Shown piece by piece: positions 22,209-33,242 of a stretch of DNA of 64,000 nucleotides (the first letter of the stretch is position 1; each line of letters begins with the position of its first letter). The position numbers and the translations under genes are program-made. A model generated the notes under the pieces. It saw only the letters and a list, made by a program, of their open reading frames with translations. It searched no databases and was not told where the DNA came from. Origin of the DNA: Camellia lanceoleosa (taxonomy: Eukaryota; Streptophyta; Magnoliopsida; Ericales; Theaceae); assembly GCA_025200525.1 (NCBI GenBank), contig CM045761.1:42602190-42666189 (forward strand), read 5' to 3'.

Positions 22209-22839
22209 CTAGGTTGCTTCTCTTATTTGATGGAAAAGTTGTGCGGCTTTTATTTCGAACTCTGTTTCCTTTAATCCTTGTTCTATCTCATCCATATCCA
22301 AGTCATCCCAGTATGCAGAGTCTTTATTCTTGAAGTCATTATATTCATCGATAAGGTTCTCTGCTTCATACTGGGTATGAATTCGACGGGCTGAGATTTG
22401 GTCCAAAGATTGAGTAGTGGCCACAAAAGTTTGGTGCCAATGAAAAAGCAGTGGAAGTTTATCCAAAAACATCTGAAGCTCTACTTGAGCAATAAGATTG
22501 AGGACATGACTTCAAGTCATAACGTCATAAGCCCATCGAAAGTTCTTAAGAGGAACATCACCCTCAAGAACATTCAAGGGCAAGTGAGAAAAGGCTGCAA
22601 GTAAAAGCTGAGCTTGACATCGCTCAAATATAGTGAGGGGAGTTGGAGGTTCATAAGAAGGAAGAAACTGATTCTCAAAGAGAGTAAGTCTCAATTCTTC
22701 GACCCAATGAGGGTTTTGCGAAAGAGGAGGTGCAGGAGGATCCACCTTGAAAGAAGAACGGAATTGGGGGTTGTTTACGTATTCAAGCCAGTCAGAAGAG
22801 CAAAATTTTGCAGTCTGGGCTAAGAATGACGAACCGTAC
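22209..22839 (-). pseudogene. Second antisense gene in the Tat element, downstream part (unrecognised)
   Basis: The minus-strand frame reads YGSSFLAQTAKFCSSDWLEY, NNPQFRSSF, PPAPPLSQNPHWVEELRLTL, FERCQAQLLLAAFSHLPLNV and FRWAYDVMT, then a stop at 22512. In the same frame follows LPLLFHWHQTFVATTQSLDQ, a highly acidic AYWDDLDMDEIEQGLKETEF, and a stop at 22209. I do not recognise a family. The Pro-rich and acidic character with predicted helices would suit a soluble regulatory or structural protein, but that is a guess. It is continuous in frame with 32525-33059: the inner retrotransposon plus its target duplication is 9690 bp, a multiple of three, so the insertion did not shift this frame. Confidence 0.5.
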
Positions 22840-25296
22840 TGTAATAACCCTCATCGCTGATCACTGATTAATACTAATTACTACTAAACTAAGACTAATT
22901 ATGACTGACTGAACTACTGAACTGACCGACTGGAATCTGAAACTGATTGATTGACTGTACCTGTTTGTATTGTATTTCTATCCATTGATTGTCTAATTAT
23001 CTGTTCGTGTATATGTGTTTAAACTGTAAATTGAAGGCCTTATTGGCGGCCGAACCCGAAATCGAATAGTGTTGTATGATCGTTGTAATTTATGTGATTT
23101 TATGGTGTAATTATCTGAAAATTTATTTGGTATGATTAAATTAGATTAAATATTGACAAAATGCCCAAATTGAGCCTAATTACCGAAATACCACTTAATG
23201 GCCCACTATCTCACACACATTTGAGCCTTCACTTGATCACATAACACATTTGCTCAGCCATTTCTTGCTCATTGCTGACCTTAGAGAGAGAGAGAGACTT
23301 GAGGAGTTGATTTCATCTCAATTTTGCTTGTAAATTGCTTGGTAATTGAAGGAATTGGAACATAGGTTGCAAATTAAGCTTCCTCACCTTGTAATTAAAG
23401 CTCTAGGTAAGGAATTTAACCTCTCATTGTTGTGTTTAAGCTTGTGCATGCCTAGTTCTTGTATCCCTAGTGATTTGAGCCTTGAATTGGTCCATATATG
23501 TCAAATTGGAGCCTAGCTCATGCATGCATGCCTTTAATTTGAAGTTTTGAGGTTGTAATTTATCATTTCTCACATGCATGTTCATAATTTTGTAATGGTC
23601 CATGTTTTCAACTTGTTTTTGGAACAATTGGCTCACTAGAGCATCAAATTAAAGCTTTGAAATGATTTGAATTCATACATGTTTGCATGTTCTTCATGTT
23701 CATGAAATGGGTTTGAAATTTGGATTTAATTGACTCACCCTTGGGCTCTAAATTCCCAAATTGAGCTTTGAAACTTGTTGTATACTGAGTTTAGTTGTGC
23801 TTTCCAGAATTTGGGCCCAAGAGGTCGAGTTTTGAGCTTGGGAATGCTTGGTTTGAGCTTGGGAGGCAAATTTGGAAATTCCAGAATTTGGCTTCTACGC
23901 TCGAGTGAAGGATTCTACACTCGAGCAACCACCATTTACTCTGAGCTACGCTCGAGCGACGGAATGGTGGCTCGAGCATAAATTTCAAGCTCGTAATCTT
24001 GGTGCTTGCAGCGCACGCCGAGCGAAGGACCTATGCTCGGCGAAGAGTCAGTGTCTCACGCTCGAAAGCATCGGCGTAAATTTTGAGTATCCAGATTTTT
24101 ATCAGAAGATCGCTCGGCCGAGCGGAATTCACGCTCGAGCGAAGATCCTTTGTCTGCATGTCCGCTAGAGCGAAGGAATCCTCGCTCGAACGAGACCCCT
24201 GTTTTCAGCAAATTTTGTAAAGTGTTTTCTAAGTACATATTTGCATCCTCATCCCATCCTAGGCATTCTTAGGCCTAGTTTAAGGCATCTTAAAGAGGAT
24301 ATGGATATAGAATACACCAAGGCAAATTTAGGGATTAAGTTATTATCTTTCCCAACTGTGAAACTTAGTGTGTGTTCAACCTGTTAACTGTATAGGGTTG
24401 GCATTCCGAGGAGACGCTCTAGCTTACTGGAGCCCAGAACTCTGTGAGTAACAATTGTGTAAAGATATGTTCAAAATGATTATCTTCTGAATACTGAACT
24501 GAACTGTTTACTGAACTGATATTGTTTACCGAATGAATGTATGTCCTATATTCTGAACTATACTGTGGCATCCTTAGCACCTACTGTTTACTATTACTGT
24601 TACAGAGATCTCTGTCAATTCCCTCGTTGGAACCACTACTGTTTACTGATTAATGGCCATCACTTACTGTTCGGTCTTTTAAGACCTACTGTTTACTATT
24701 ATGCTAATGGATGTACCACATATGACTGATTGACTGAAAGACTGAAACATTGATTTAATGAACTGTTTTCATTATTGTAAGGACATTCATTCTACACCTC
24801 TTTACGCATTATGTTATTCACTGGGCTTTAGCTCACTGCTCATATATATATGTAGGTGTACAGGCACCGGATCAAAGCTAGAAGCGTCGGGGTAAACTCC
24901 AGTTTTGTCAAGCCAACCAATGTGCCTCACTGCGAGGTTCCGAACTTGCCAAGCTATGGCTTAGGGGTGTTTTTATTTCCCCGCTTGTCTCTGTCGCTTT
25001 TGTAATATCAGATAGACCGGCAAAGACCATATGCATCTTGTTAGTAGGGATTAAGTCCGTGTACTGAGTGATTATAAATATTGTGCATAACTGTTTTGTA
25101 CTGAATGTTTATATGTATGAAAAATCTTTTTGCATACAGACTATCACAGCTCATTGGACATTGTTTATTTACTGTATTGGCTTCCGCCATGCCCCTGTAC
25201 TCTGTTATACTGTCTTCATCATTAGCGGGCCTTGATAATCTCGGATTCTTGGCGATTCTGATGCTAAACCCATAGGGGCAGGTTTGGGTCGTGACA
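22840..25296 (+). repeat. 5' LTR of the chromovirus
   Basis: It is 2457 bp and aligns with 30050-32524 throughout. It contains a (GA)n tract near 23285 in a leader-like stretch, a splice-donor-like GCTCTAGGTAAGGAATTT at about 23400, the CTCGAGCG-type motif cluster at 23896-24193, and a conserved 3' block with TATATATATGTAGGTG and GTCAAGCCAACCAATGTGCC. The same 3' block is present in the old solo LTR at 8347-9073. Confidence 0.9.
23896..24193. repeat. Cluster of degenerate CTCGAGCG motifs in the 5' LTR
   Basis: About a dozen motifs of the type (G/A)CGCTCGAGCGA lie within 300 bp. Several have lost the central TCGAG and read GCCGAGCG or GCTCGGCGA, while the 3' LTR copy keeps them. The core CTCGAG is palindromic and rich in CpG, so each motif is both a potential hairpin and a methylation target. 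Confidence 0.8.
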
Positions 25297-25299
25297 GAG

Positions 25300-25311
25300 T
25301 GGTATCAGAGC
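25300..25311 (+). other. Primer-binding site, tRNA-iMet type
   Basis: TGGTATCAGAGC starts three bases after the 5' LTR end. It is the classic plant Ty3/gypsy and Ty1/copia primer site complementary to the 3' end of initiator methionine tRNA. Confidence 0.9.
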
Positions 25312-25502
25312 GATACTTGACCACGAGTTATACCGCACACACGTGTCTAAATGAGCTATAGGGTGTCCTAGAAAAGCAATTAGGGCATTACATGAGCACG
25401 AAAAGTGTATGGTTATGACATGACTGGATATATGCCAACATGTTAAACTGTTTAAGTATGCAACTGTATATGCTTATAATTGTTATAATTGCTTATAGTA
25501 AG

Positions 25503-26480
25503 ATGGATAGTGCAAATGAATTTGAGTCCTCATCCACTGAGGCAAGAATGGCAAGAATGGAAAGAATGATGGAACTGATAACTGCAAGATTAGAGCAACA
25601 ACAGAACCAACAGTCCCCACCTCCTCCTCCGGCTGTACCGAAACAAAATGTGAATGTACAGAATGTGAATATTAATGATGGGGATATAATTGCTCTCACC
25701 CAGAAGTTCAGCAAATTGAAACCGCCATCCTTTCAGGGAGGCCTTGAACCGTTGAAGGCTGAAGCTTAGGTTCTTGAGACTGAAAAATTGTTTGAGGTTT
25801 TTCCATGTTCTGAGGCACATAAAGTGTTGTTGGCTACCTTTACTCTGCAAGAGGAAGCAAGAAGGTGGTGGATGCTCACCCGTGATGACGACACTGTTAT
25901 GACTTGGGCTCAATTCAAAGTAGCCTTCTTTGAAAAGTACTTTCCTCAGTGTGTCAGGGATAGAAAGGTGACTGAATTTGAGCAACTGAAACAAGGCATC
26001 ATGTCAGTGGCAGAATATGAGACAAAATTTACTGAGCTTACTAGATATGCACCACACATGGTGAACACCGACTATAAGAAAACCAGGAGATTTGAAGGCG
26101 GCTTGAATGTTGCAATACTCGACAAAATAAGTGTTTTAAAGCTACCGACCTATGTAGGTGTTCTTGACCGAACATTGATGGCCAAGTCGAACATCGAAGC
26201 AGTGAAACAATCTGAAACACCGACGTCTGAATTGCGTGGTAAAAAACAGAATTTTAAATTCAAGAAAGGCAAGCATAACCCATTGAACAAAAAATAGAAT
26301 ACAGGGTCAACAACTAGCCCCAGCCAAGGGAGTGGTTCCATACCACCCTGCTCCGAATGTGGTAAGAACCATAAGGGAGTTTGTTATAAACTATCTGGTG
26401 CTTGTTATAGGTGTGGCAAGGTGGGCCACATGGTTAAAGACTGCCCCTCTGCTCTGCAGACCAATAGAAAAGCTGCACCA
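25503..26480 (+). pseudogene. gag of the chromovirus, broken
   Basis: It starts at MDSANEFESSSTEARMARME (25503), 190 bp after the primer site. The N-terminal half has a Gln/Pro-rich linker. The capsid-like domain at about 25690-26200 reads FSKLKPPSFQGG, FPCSEAHKVLLATFTLQEEA, RRWWMLTRD, FKVAFFEKYFP and LKQGIMSVAEYETKFTELTR. A CCHC zinc knuckle CYRCGKVGHMVKDC lies at about 26404-26445. Stops at 25767 (after KAEA, where a Trp codon is expected) and 26295 (after LNKK, where Gln is likely) both look like single transitions. Gag would package and protect the element RNA. Confidence 0.85.
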
Positions 26481-27120
26481 AGCGCAGCAGCATCAACTGT
26501 AGCACCAAAGCCTAACCTCAAAGCTACCGGGAAAGAGCCTATAAGGCAGGGCCGAGTGTTCGCCCTAGTACCGGGAGACGTACAAAATACTGAGACCGTT
26601 GTGTCAGGTATCCTCTCTATTTGTACTCAAAATGCATATGTACTGATTGATTCGGGGTCTACACACTCATATGTATTGCATGCTTTTTCACGGAAATTGA
26701 ATAGACCCTTAGAACCTATGAATTATCTGTTAGCTGTATTATCACCTATTGGGGGATCCATGACGTGTGCTTATATGTACCCTGCATGTGAAATCATTGT
26801 TGGGGATATGCATCTGTTTATTGATTTACTGCTATTGAACATTGATCATTTTGATGTAATATTGGGGATGGACTGGTTACAAAAATATCACGCTACTATT
26901 GACTGTGTGACAAAGCAAGTTATTTTTCGTCCACCTAGTTTACCCGAATATGTATTTAATGGAAGTGGAGTAGTACCTCCCCCGTATTTGATCTCTTCTA
27001 TAAAAGCTGTTAAATTGATTAGAAAGGGGTGTAAAGGATATCTGTGTTTTGTATTGACTGTATCTACTGGTGATAATACTAAAACTGATGTGAACTGTAT
27101 TTCTATAGTTAAAGAATTCC
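26481..27120 (+). pseudogene. Aspartic protease region of the chromovirus
   Basis: In the frame of gag, NAYVLIDSGSTHSYVLHAFS (about 26629-26688) carries the D-S-G active-site motif intact. It is followed by LLLLNIDHFDVILGMDWLQK and HATIDCVTKQVIF, the standard core of plant chromovirus proteases. No stop falls inside this domain. It would cut Gag-Pol within the virus-like particle. The frame runs on into FPDVFPDDLPGD, which opens the reverse transcriptase segment. Confidence 0.85.
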
Positions 27121-28584
27121 CAGATGTATTTCCAGATGATCTACCAGGGGATTTGATTGACAGGGAGATTGAATTCACCGTTGATGTGATTCTGGGAATG
27201 CAGCCAATATCTAAAGCTCCTTACAGAATGGCTTCAACTGAACTGAAGGAACTAAAAGTGCAACTGCAAGAACTGTTAGACAAAAATTTTATCAGGCCTA
27301 GTACTTCACTGTCTTGTTTGTGAAAAAAGAAAGGCTCACCGAGATCGTGCATTGATTACCGTGAATCGAACAAGGTAATCGTGGAAAATAAATACCCATT
27401 GCCGCGTATTGATGATTTATTTGATCGATTCATGAGGTGCTCAAGTGTTTTCCAAGATTGATCTCAGATCGGGGTACCATCAACTGAAAGTTAAACCAGA
27501 AGACATTGATAAAACTGCTTTTAGAACGAGGTATGGACTTTACGAATTTTTAGTTATGCCTTTTGGAGTTACCAATGCGCCTGCAGCATTTATGGACCTC
27601 ATGAATAGAATCTTCAAACCGTACCTTGATGACTTTATTGTGGTATTCATTGATGACATATTGATTTACTCCAAAAGTATAGAAGAACATGAACATCATC
27701 TAAGACTTGCTCTGCAGACCCTAAGAGAACAGAAACTATATGCTAAACTGTCTAAATGTGAGTTTTGGCTTGATCATGTTATGTTTTTGGGGCATGTTGT
27801 TAGCAAGGATGGAATTTCTATTGATCCACAGAAAATTGAAGCTGTAGTGAACTGGCCTAGACCAACAAATATGACAGAAGTCCGAAGCTTTTTGGGATTG
27901 GCTGGATATTACAGAAGATTTATCAAAAATTTCTCCAAAATTGCCTTATCGTTGACTCAGTTAACTCAGAAGGGGACATCATTTGACTGGACTGACCAAA
28001 GGGAATCAGCGTTCCAAGAGTTGAAAACTCAATTGGTGACTGTACCTGTTCTTACCCTACCTTCAGGTACAGATAGTTTTACCATTTTTAGTGATGCTTC
28101 TCATAAGGGTTTGGGGTGTGTTTTAATGCGGAATGGGAGAGTTATTGCTTATGTTTCCCAACAACTGAGACCACATGAAAAGAACTACCCAACCCATGAT
28201 CTGGAACTTGCGGCAGTAGTGTTTGCACTGAAAATCTGGCGTCACTATTTGTATAGGGCAACATGTGAAGTATATACCGACCACAAGAGTCTGAAGTATT
28301 TCTTCACCCAGAAAGAACTGAATATGAGACATCGGAGATGGCTAGAATTGATCAAAGATTATGACCTACAGATTCTGTATCACCCAGGAAAAGCCAATAC
28401 CGTTGCCGATGCACTGAGCCGGAAGTCGATCGCAAATTTAGCTTCGTTGCTCACTGGACAGAAAGAGTTGCTTTGTGACCTTGAAAAATTTGAAATTGAA
28501 ATTGTTTTGAAAGAACAAGGTGGAACAATAGCTGTTATTTCTGCTCAACCAGCACTGATTGAAGAAATTAAAGAGAAACAGTAA
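27121..28584 (+). pseudogene. Reverse transcriptase and RNase H of the chromovirus, broken
   Basis: The segment opens with FPDVFPDDLPGDLIDREIEF. The finger region is interrupted by a stop at 27321 and a frameshift near 27435. The rest reads openly from 27445 to 28581. Polymerase motifs are [20 protein letters not shown] (first catalytic Asp intact), [20 protein letters not shown] and [20 protein letters not shown] (catalytic Asp pair intact). RNase H begins at [20 protein letters not shown] and continues through [31 protein letters not shown] and [15 protein letters not shown] at 28582, probably a Gln codon changed by C-to-T, cuts off the integrase. The protein copies element RNA into DNA. 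Confidence 0.9.
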
Positions 28585-30027
28585 CAGGATGATTTCTTGA
28601 AGAAGGTCATCGAAGAAAGGGAATCTAAACCGAGGCTAGGGTTCAAATTTGAAAATGACATACTGAAATTTCAAGAAAGACTGTGTGTACCGAATGATAC
28701 TAAACTGAAAAGAAGAGTTCTACAAGAGGGCCACAACTCAAAATTTTCTATTCATTCGGGGAATACGAAAATGTACCAAGATTTGAAACAGAACTTTTGG
28801 TGGCCGGGAATGAAGAAAGAAATTGCCAATTTTGTGTCAAAATGTCTTCATTGCCAACAGGTCAAGGAGGAATATCAGTGACCCGCAGGCTTATTACAAC
28901 CCTTACCCATACTGGAGTGGAAATGGAAGCATATCACGATGGATTTTATCGTTGGATTGCCTCGCTCTAGAAAAGGTGTGGATTCAATTTGGGTTATTGT
29001 TGATAGACTGACCAAATCTGCTCACTTCATACCTGTCAAGACAATTTATAATGCGGACAAGTTGGCTGCAATTTATATTGATGAAATTGTTAGACTGTAT
29101 GGAGTGCTTATGTCTATTGTTTCTGACAGGGATTCGAAGTTTACATCGAGATTTTGGCAAAGCTTACAGACTGCATTGGGTACTGAACTGAGACTGAGTA
29201 GTGCCTATCATCCTCAGACAGATGGCCAGTCAGAAAGGACCATCCAAACTCTGGAGGATTTACTGAGAATGTGTGTCCTTGATTTTCAGGGAAATTGGGA
29301 AAGCCATTTGCCCTTAGCTGAATTCGCCTACAACAACAGCTATCATTCAAGTATTGGTATGGCGTCTTTCGAGGCATTGCATGGCAGGAAATGTAAATCT
29401 CCGATCTGCTAGGCAGAAGTTGGAGATGAGCCTTTGCTCGGGCCCGAGATTGTGTATGAAACAACGGAGAAAGTGAAACTGATACAGCAGAGACTGAAAA
29501 CTGCACAGAGCCGACAGAAAAGTTATATAGATGTCAGAAGGTGAGACCGAGAATATGAAGTGGGTGATCACGTGTTTGTGAAAGTGACATCGATGAAAAG
29601 CCAGACTCGTTTTGGAGTCAAAGGCAAATTAGCGCCAAGATATGTCGGACTGTATGACATTATTGAGAAAATCAATCCGGTGGCGTATCAAGTTGCGCTT
29701 CCTCCTGAAATGGAGCATATGCATAACGTCTTCCACATTTCTATGCTGAGAGATTATCTCTGGGATTCTTTCCATGTGATTGAGCCTACTCGGGTAGTGT
29801 TGAGTGATGACTACACTTATGAGGAACGGCCTATACAGATTGTAAACAGACGGATCAAGAAACTGAGAAACAAGGAGATCCCGTTAGTGAAAATTGACTG
29901 GCAAAACCATGGTGGCGTGTATGCCACTTGGGAAAGAGAAGATGACATGGCTAGGAGATATCCTGAACTGTTTCCACTGAATCCTGTTTTCTTTCAGATT
30001 GAAGGTAACTCGAGTTTAGAGGACTAA
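28585..30027 (+). pseudogene. Integrase with C-terminal chromodomain, broken
   Basis: The zinc-binding HHCC region is at about 28700-28875 (SIHSGNTKMYQDLKQNFWWP, CLHCQQVK). The catalytic triad is intact: [24 protein letters not shown] and [17 protein letters not shown]. The C-terminal part (VFVKVTSMKSQTRFGVKGKL, LPPEMEHMHNVFHISMLRDY) leads to a chromodomain at about 29810-30000 (YEERPIQIVNRRIKKLRNKE, VKIDWQNHGGVYATWEREDD). That domain is of the type carried by Tekay elements, thought to direct insertion into heterochromatin. Stops at 28879, 29410 and 29542 fit CGA-to-TGA or TGG-to-TAG changes. The final TAA at 30025 is the natural stop. Confidence 0.85.
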
Positions 30028-30036
30028 ATTCTTTTT

Positions 30037-30049
30037 AAGGAGGGGAGAC
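30037..30049 (+). other. Polypurine tract of the chromovirus
   Basis: AAGGAGGGGAGAC lies directly before the 3' LTR, where plus-strand DNA synthesis is primed. Confidence 0.8.
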
Positions 30050-32524
30050 TGTAATAACCCTCATCGCTGATCACTGATTAATACTGATTACTACTAAACT
30101 AAGACTGATGATGACTGACTGAACTACTGAACTGACCGATTAGAATCTGAAACTGATTGATTGACTGCACCTGTTTGTATTGCATCTCTATCCGTTGATT
30201 ATCTAATTATCTGTTCGTGTATATGTGTTTAAACTGTAAATTGAAGGCCTTATCGGCGGCCAAACCCGAAATTGAATAGTGTTGTATGATCATTGTAATT
30301 TATGTGATTTTATGGTGTAATTATCTGAAAATTTATTTGGTATGATTAAATTAGATTAAATATTGACAAAATGCCCAAATTGAGCCTAATTACTGAAATA
30401 CCACTTAATGGCCCACTATCTCACACACATTTGAGCCTTCACTTGATCACATAACACATTTGCTCAGCCATTTCTTGCTCATTGCCGACCTTAGAGAGAG
30501 AGAGAGAGAGACTTGAGGAGTTTATTTCATCTCAATTTTGCTTGTAAATTGCTTAGTAATTGAAGGAATTGGAACATAGGTTGCAAATTAAGCTTCCTCA
30601 CCTTGTAATTGAAGCTCTAGGTAAGGAATTTAACCTCTCATTGTTGTGTTTAAGCTTGTGCATGCCTAGTTCTTGTATCCTTAGTGATTTGAGCCTTGAA
30701 TTGGTCCATATATGTCAAATTGGAGCCTAGCTCATGCATGCATGCCTTTAATTTGAAGTTTTGAGGCTGTAATTTATCATTCCTCACATGCATGTTCATA
30801 ATTTTGTAATGGTCCATGTTTTCAACTTATTTTTGGAACAATTGGCTCACTAGAGCATCAAATTGAAGCTTTGAAATTATTTGAATTCATATATGTTTGC
30901 ATGTTCTTCATGTTCATGAAATGGGTTTGAAATTTGGATTTAATTGACTCACCCTTGGGCTCTAAATTCCTAAATTGAACTTTGAAACTTGTTGTATACT
31001 GAGTTTAGTTGTGTTTTCCAGAATTTGGGCCCAAGAGGTCGAGTTTTGAGCTTAGGAATGCTTGGTTTGAGCTTGGGAGGCAAATCTGGAAATTCCAAAA
31101 TTTGGCTTCTACGCTCGAGCAAAGGATTCTACACTCGAGCGACCACCATTTACTCTGAGCTACGCTCGAGCGATAGAATGGTGGCTCGAGCGTAAATTTC
31201 AAGCTCTCAGAATCTTGGTGCGCGCAGGTGTACGCTCGAGCGAAGGGACCTACGCTCGAGCGAAGAGCTGTGTCTCACACTCGAGCGAGCATCGAGCGAG
31301 CATTGAGCGTAAATTTTGAGCATCCAGTATTTTTTACTGTAGGACGCAGTTCGCTCGAGCGACAGAATTCACACTCGAGCGAAGATCCTTTGTCTGCATG
31401 TCCGCTCGAGCGAAGGAATCCTCACTCGAGCAAGACCCCTATTTTCAACAAATTTTGTAAAGTGTTTTCTAAGTACATCTTTGCATTCTCATCCCATCGT
31501 AGGCATTCTTAGGCCTAGTTTAAGGCATCTTAAAGAGGATATGGATGTAGAACACACCAAGGCAAATTTAGGGATTAAGTTATTATCTTTCCCAACTGTG
31601 AAACTTAGTGTGTGTTCAACCTGTTAACTGTATAGGATTGGCATTCCGAGGAGACGCTCTAACTTACTGGAGCCCAAAATTTTGTGAGTAACAATTGTGT
31701 AAAGATATGCTCAAAATGATTATCTTCTGAATACTGAACTGAACTGTTTACTGAACTGATATTGTTTACCGAATGAATGTATGTCCTATATTCTGAACTG
31801 TACTGTGGCATCCTTAGCACCTACTATTTACTGTTACTGTTACAGAGATCTCTGTCGGTTCCCTCGTTGGAACCACTACTGTTTACTGATTGATGGCCAT
31901 CACTTACTGTTCGGTCTTTTAAGACCTCATCACATCGTTATGCTAATGGATGTACCACATATGACTGATTGACTGAAAGACTGAAACACTGATTTAATGA
32001 ACTGTTTTCATTACTGTAAGGGCATTCATTCTAAACCTCTTTACGCATTATGTTATTCACTAGGCTTTAGCTCACTGCTCATATATATATATGTAGGTGT
32101 ATAGGCACCAGATCAAAGCTAGAAACGTCGGGGTAAACTCCAGTTTTGTCAAGCCAACCAATGTGCCTCACTGCGAGGTTCCGAACCTGCCAAGCTATGG
32201 CTTAGGGGTGTTTTTATTTCCCCCCTTGTCTCTGATCGCTTTTGTAATATCAGATAGATGGCAAAGACCATATCATCTTGTTAGTAGGGATTAAGTCCCT
32301 GTACTGAATGATTGTAAATATTGTGCATAACTGTTCTGTACTGAATGTTTATATGTATGAAAAATCTTTTTGCATACAGACTGTCACAGCTCATTGGACA
32401 TTGTTTATTTACTGTATTGGCTTCCGCCATGCTATCTTTGTCTTCTTTATTAGCGGGCCTTGATAATCTCGGATTCTTGGCGATTCTGATGCTAAACCCA
32501 TAGGGGCAGGTTTGGGTCGTGACA
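30050..32524 (+). repeat. 3' LTR of the chromovirus
   Basis: It is 2475 bp, collinear with 22840-25296. Differences are mostly single transitions plus small indels in the (GA)n tract near 30490 and in the CTCGAGCG motif cluster. In the first 100 bases I count five differences from the 5' LTR. Confidence 0.9.
31111..31433. repeat. Cluster of CTCGAGCG motifs in the 3' LTR, well preserved
   Basis: About 13 copies of a motif close to ACGCTCGAGCGAAG occur in 320 bp, separated by unrelated spacers of 10-40 bp. Forms include CACTCGAGCGACC, GGCTCGAGCGTAA and TCGCTCGAGCGACAG. The spacing is irregular, so this is not a simple tandem repeat. Confidence 0.85.
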
Positions 32525-33059
32525 TGTACCTTTGTGCTTCCTCTGGACGACGAGTGGCTTACACAATCTTCGTAGGCATAGAGGATATGTACCATGCTAT
32601 GTGTAAGTTGTCTTTCAAATTGCATCGACGATCGATAGATACATATAGGTAAACCACCGAGCTCCGAGCAAAAAAAAGGAAAGATGGAAGATCAGCGAAT
32701 TCGACGAAGTGATGATTAATGCGTTCTCTTAGCTTGGATTCCTCAAGTTCTGGCCAGCCTCCCCAGCCAGAAGTCTTAGAAAAAGAAGAAGAAGAAGCTG
32801 CAGTTTCATCCCACGCAGAAGGTTTTTGGTTAGAAGAAGAACTTCCAATATCCATGTTTACAAAATTTTAGGTTAAAGAATTATGAACAATAGGTTCGTA
32901 ATCCAAAGGTCGATAATTTGCAAAAAGTTCCATGACTTGAATATAGGGAGATGGATAGGAATGGCTAATAAATGCATGAAAATTCTTTCGAGGGCAAACA
33001 TTATTATCTAACAACTCCTCGTATGCTCGATCTATGTTAAAGAAAGTTTGTTTGGCCAT
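32525..33059 (-). pseudogene. Second antisense gene in the Tat element, N-terminal part (unrecognised)
   Basis: The minus strand starts MAKQTFFNIDRAYEELLDNN at 33059, only 184 bp inside the 3' LTR. It continues with CPRKNFHAFISHSYPSPYIQ and ends at a stop at 32868. In the same frame four codons later comes MDIGSSSSNQKPSAWDETAA, a Ser-rich stretch and GWGGWPELEESKLRERINHH. The frame continues, after a stop at 32559, across the inner insertion into 22839. It resembles no family that I recognise. The start next to the 3' LTR suggests that its promoter lies in or beside that LTR, reading outward into the element. Some stops could lie in an intron with borders near 32650 and 32560. Confidence 0.5.
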
Positions 33060-33233
33060 GCGAGCCGTATCAGTCCTTTCGAATGCTCAGATAATGTGAA
33101 ATGTTCAAGGTGTAGAAAAGAATTTAATGCAAGCGGTTGCAGTTCTAAAAAGATATGAAACCCATACACGTTCTAGGACGTGGGTGAAGTGTTTTGATCT
33201 ACTAATATCACTAAGTATTGGGTATATTAGTGC

Positions 33234-33242
33234 GAGGGGTAA
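33234..33242 (+). other. Polypurine tract of the Tat-type element
   Basis: GAGGGGTAA stands immediately before the 3' LTR start at 33243. It is short and ends in two non-G purines but is in the right place. Confidence 0.5.

Larger units (their letters stand above)
22840..32524 (+). mobile_element. Tekay/Del-like chromovirus (Ty3/gypsy), inner element
   Basis: A full-length but mutated element of 9685 bp with LTRs at 22840-25296 and 30050-32524. Both begin TGTAATAACC and end GGGTCGTGACA. The flanks are CGTAC (22835-22839) and TGTAC (32525-32529), a 5-bp target duplication with one C/T change. The internal order is tRNA-iMet primer site, gag with a CCHC knuckle, protease, reverse transcriptase, RNase H, integrase and a C-terminal chromodomain, then a polypurine tract. 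LTRs of about 2.5 kb plus a chromodomain fit the Tekay (Del) clade. LTR identity by eye is about 95 percent, so it is younger than its host element. It splits the unrecognised antisense gene of the Tat element. Confidence 0.9.

Noticed and set aside
25503..30027. Repeat-induced point mutation of fungal type
   Set aside because: The C-to-T pattern fits, but everything else in the window is plant; deamination of methylated cytosine explains it.
31111..31433. Spaced repeats resembling a CRISPR array
   Set aside because: The repeats are about 8-14 bp, irregularly spaced, partly degenerate and inside a plant LTR; no cas genes exist and the host is a eukaryote.
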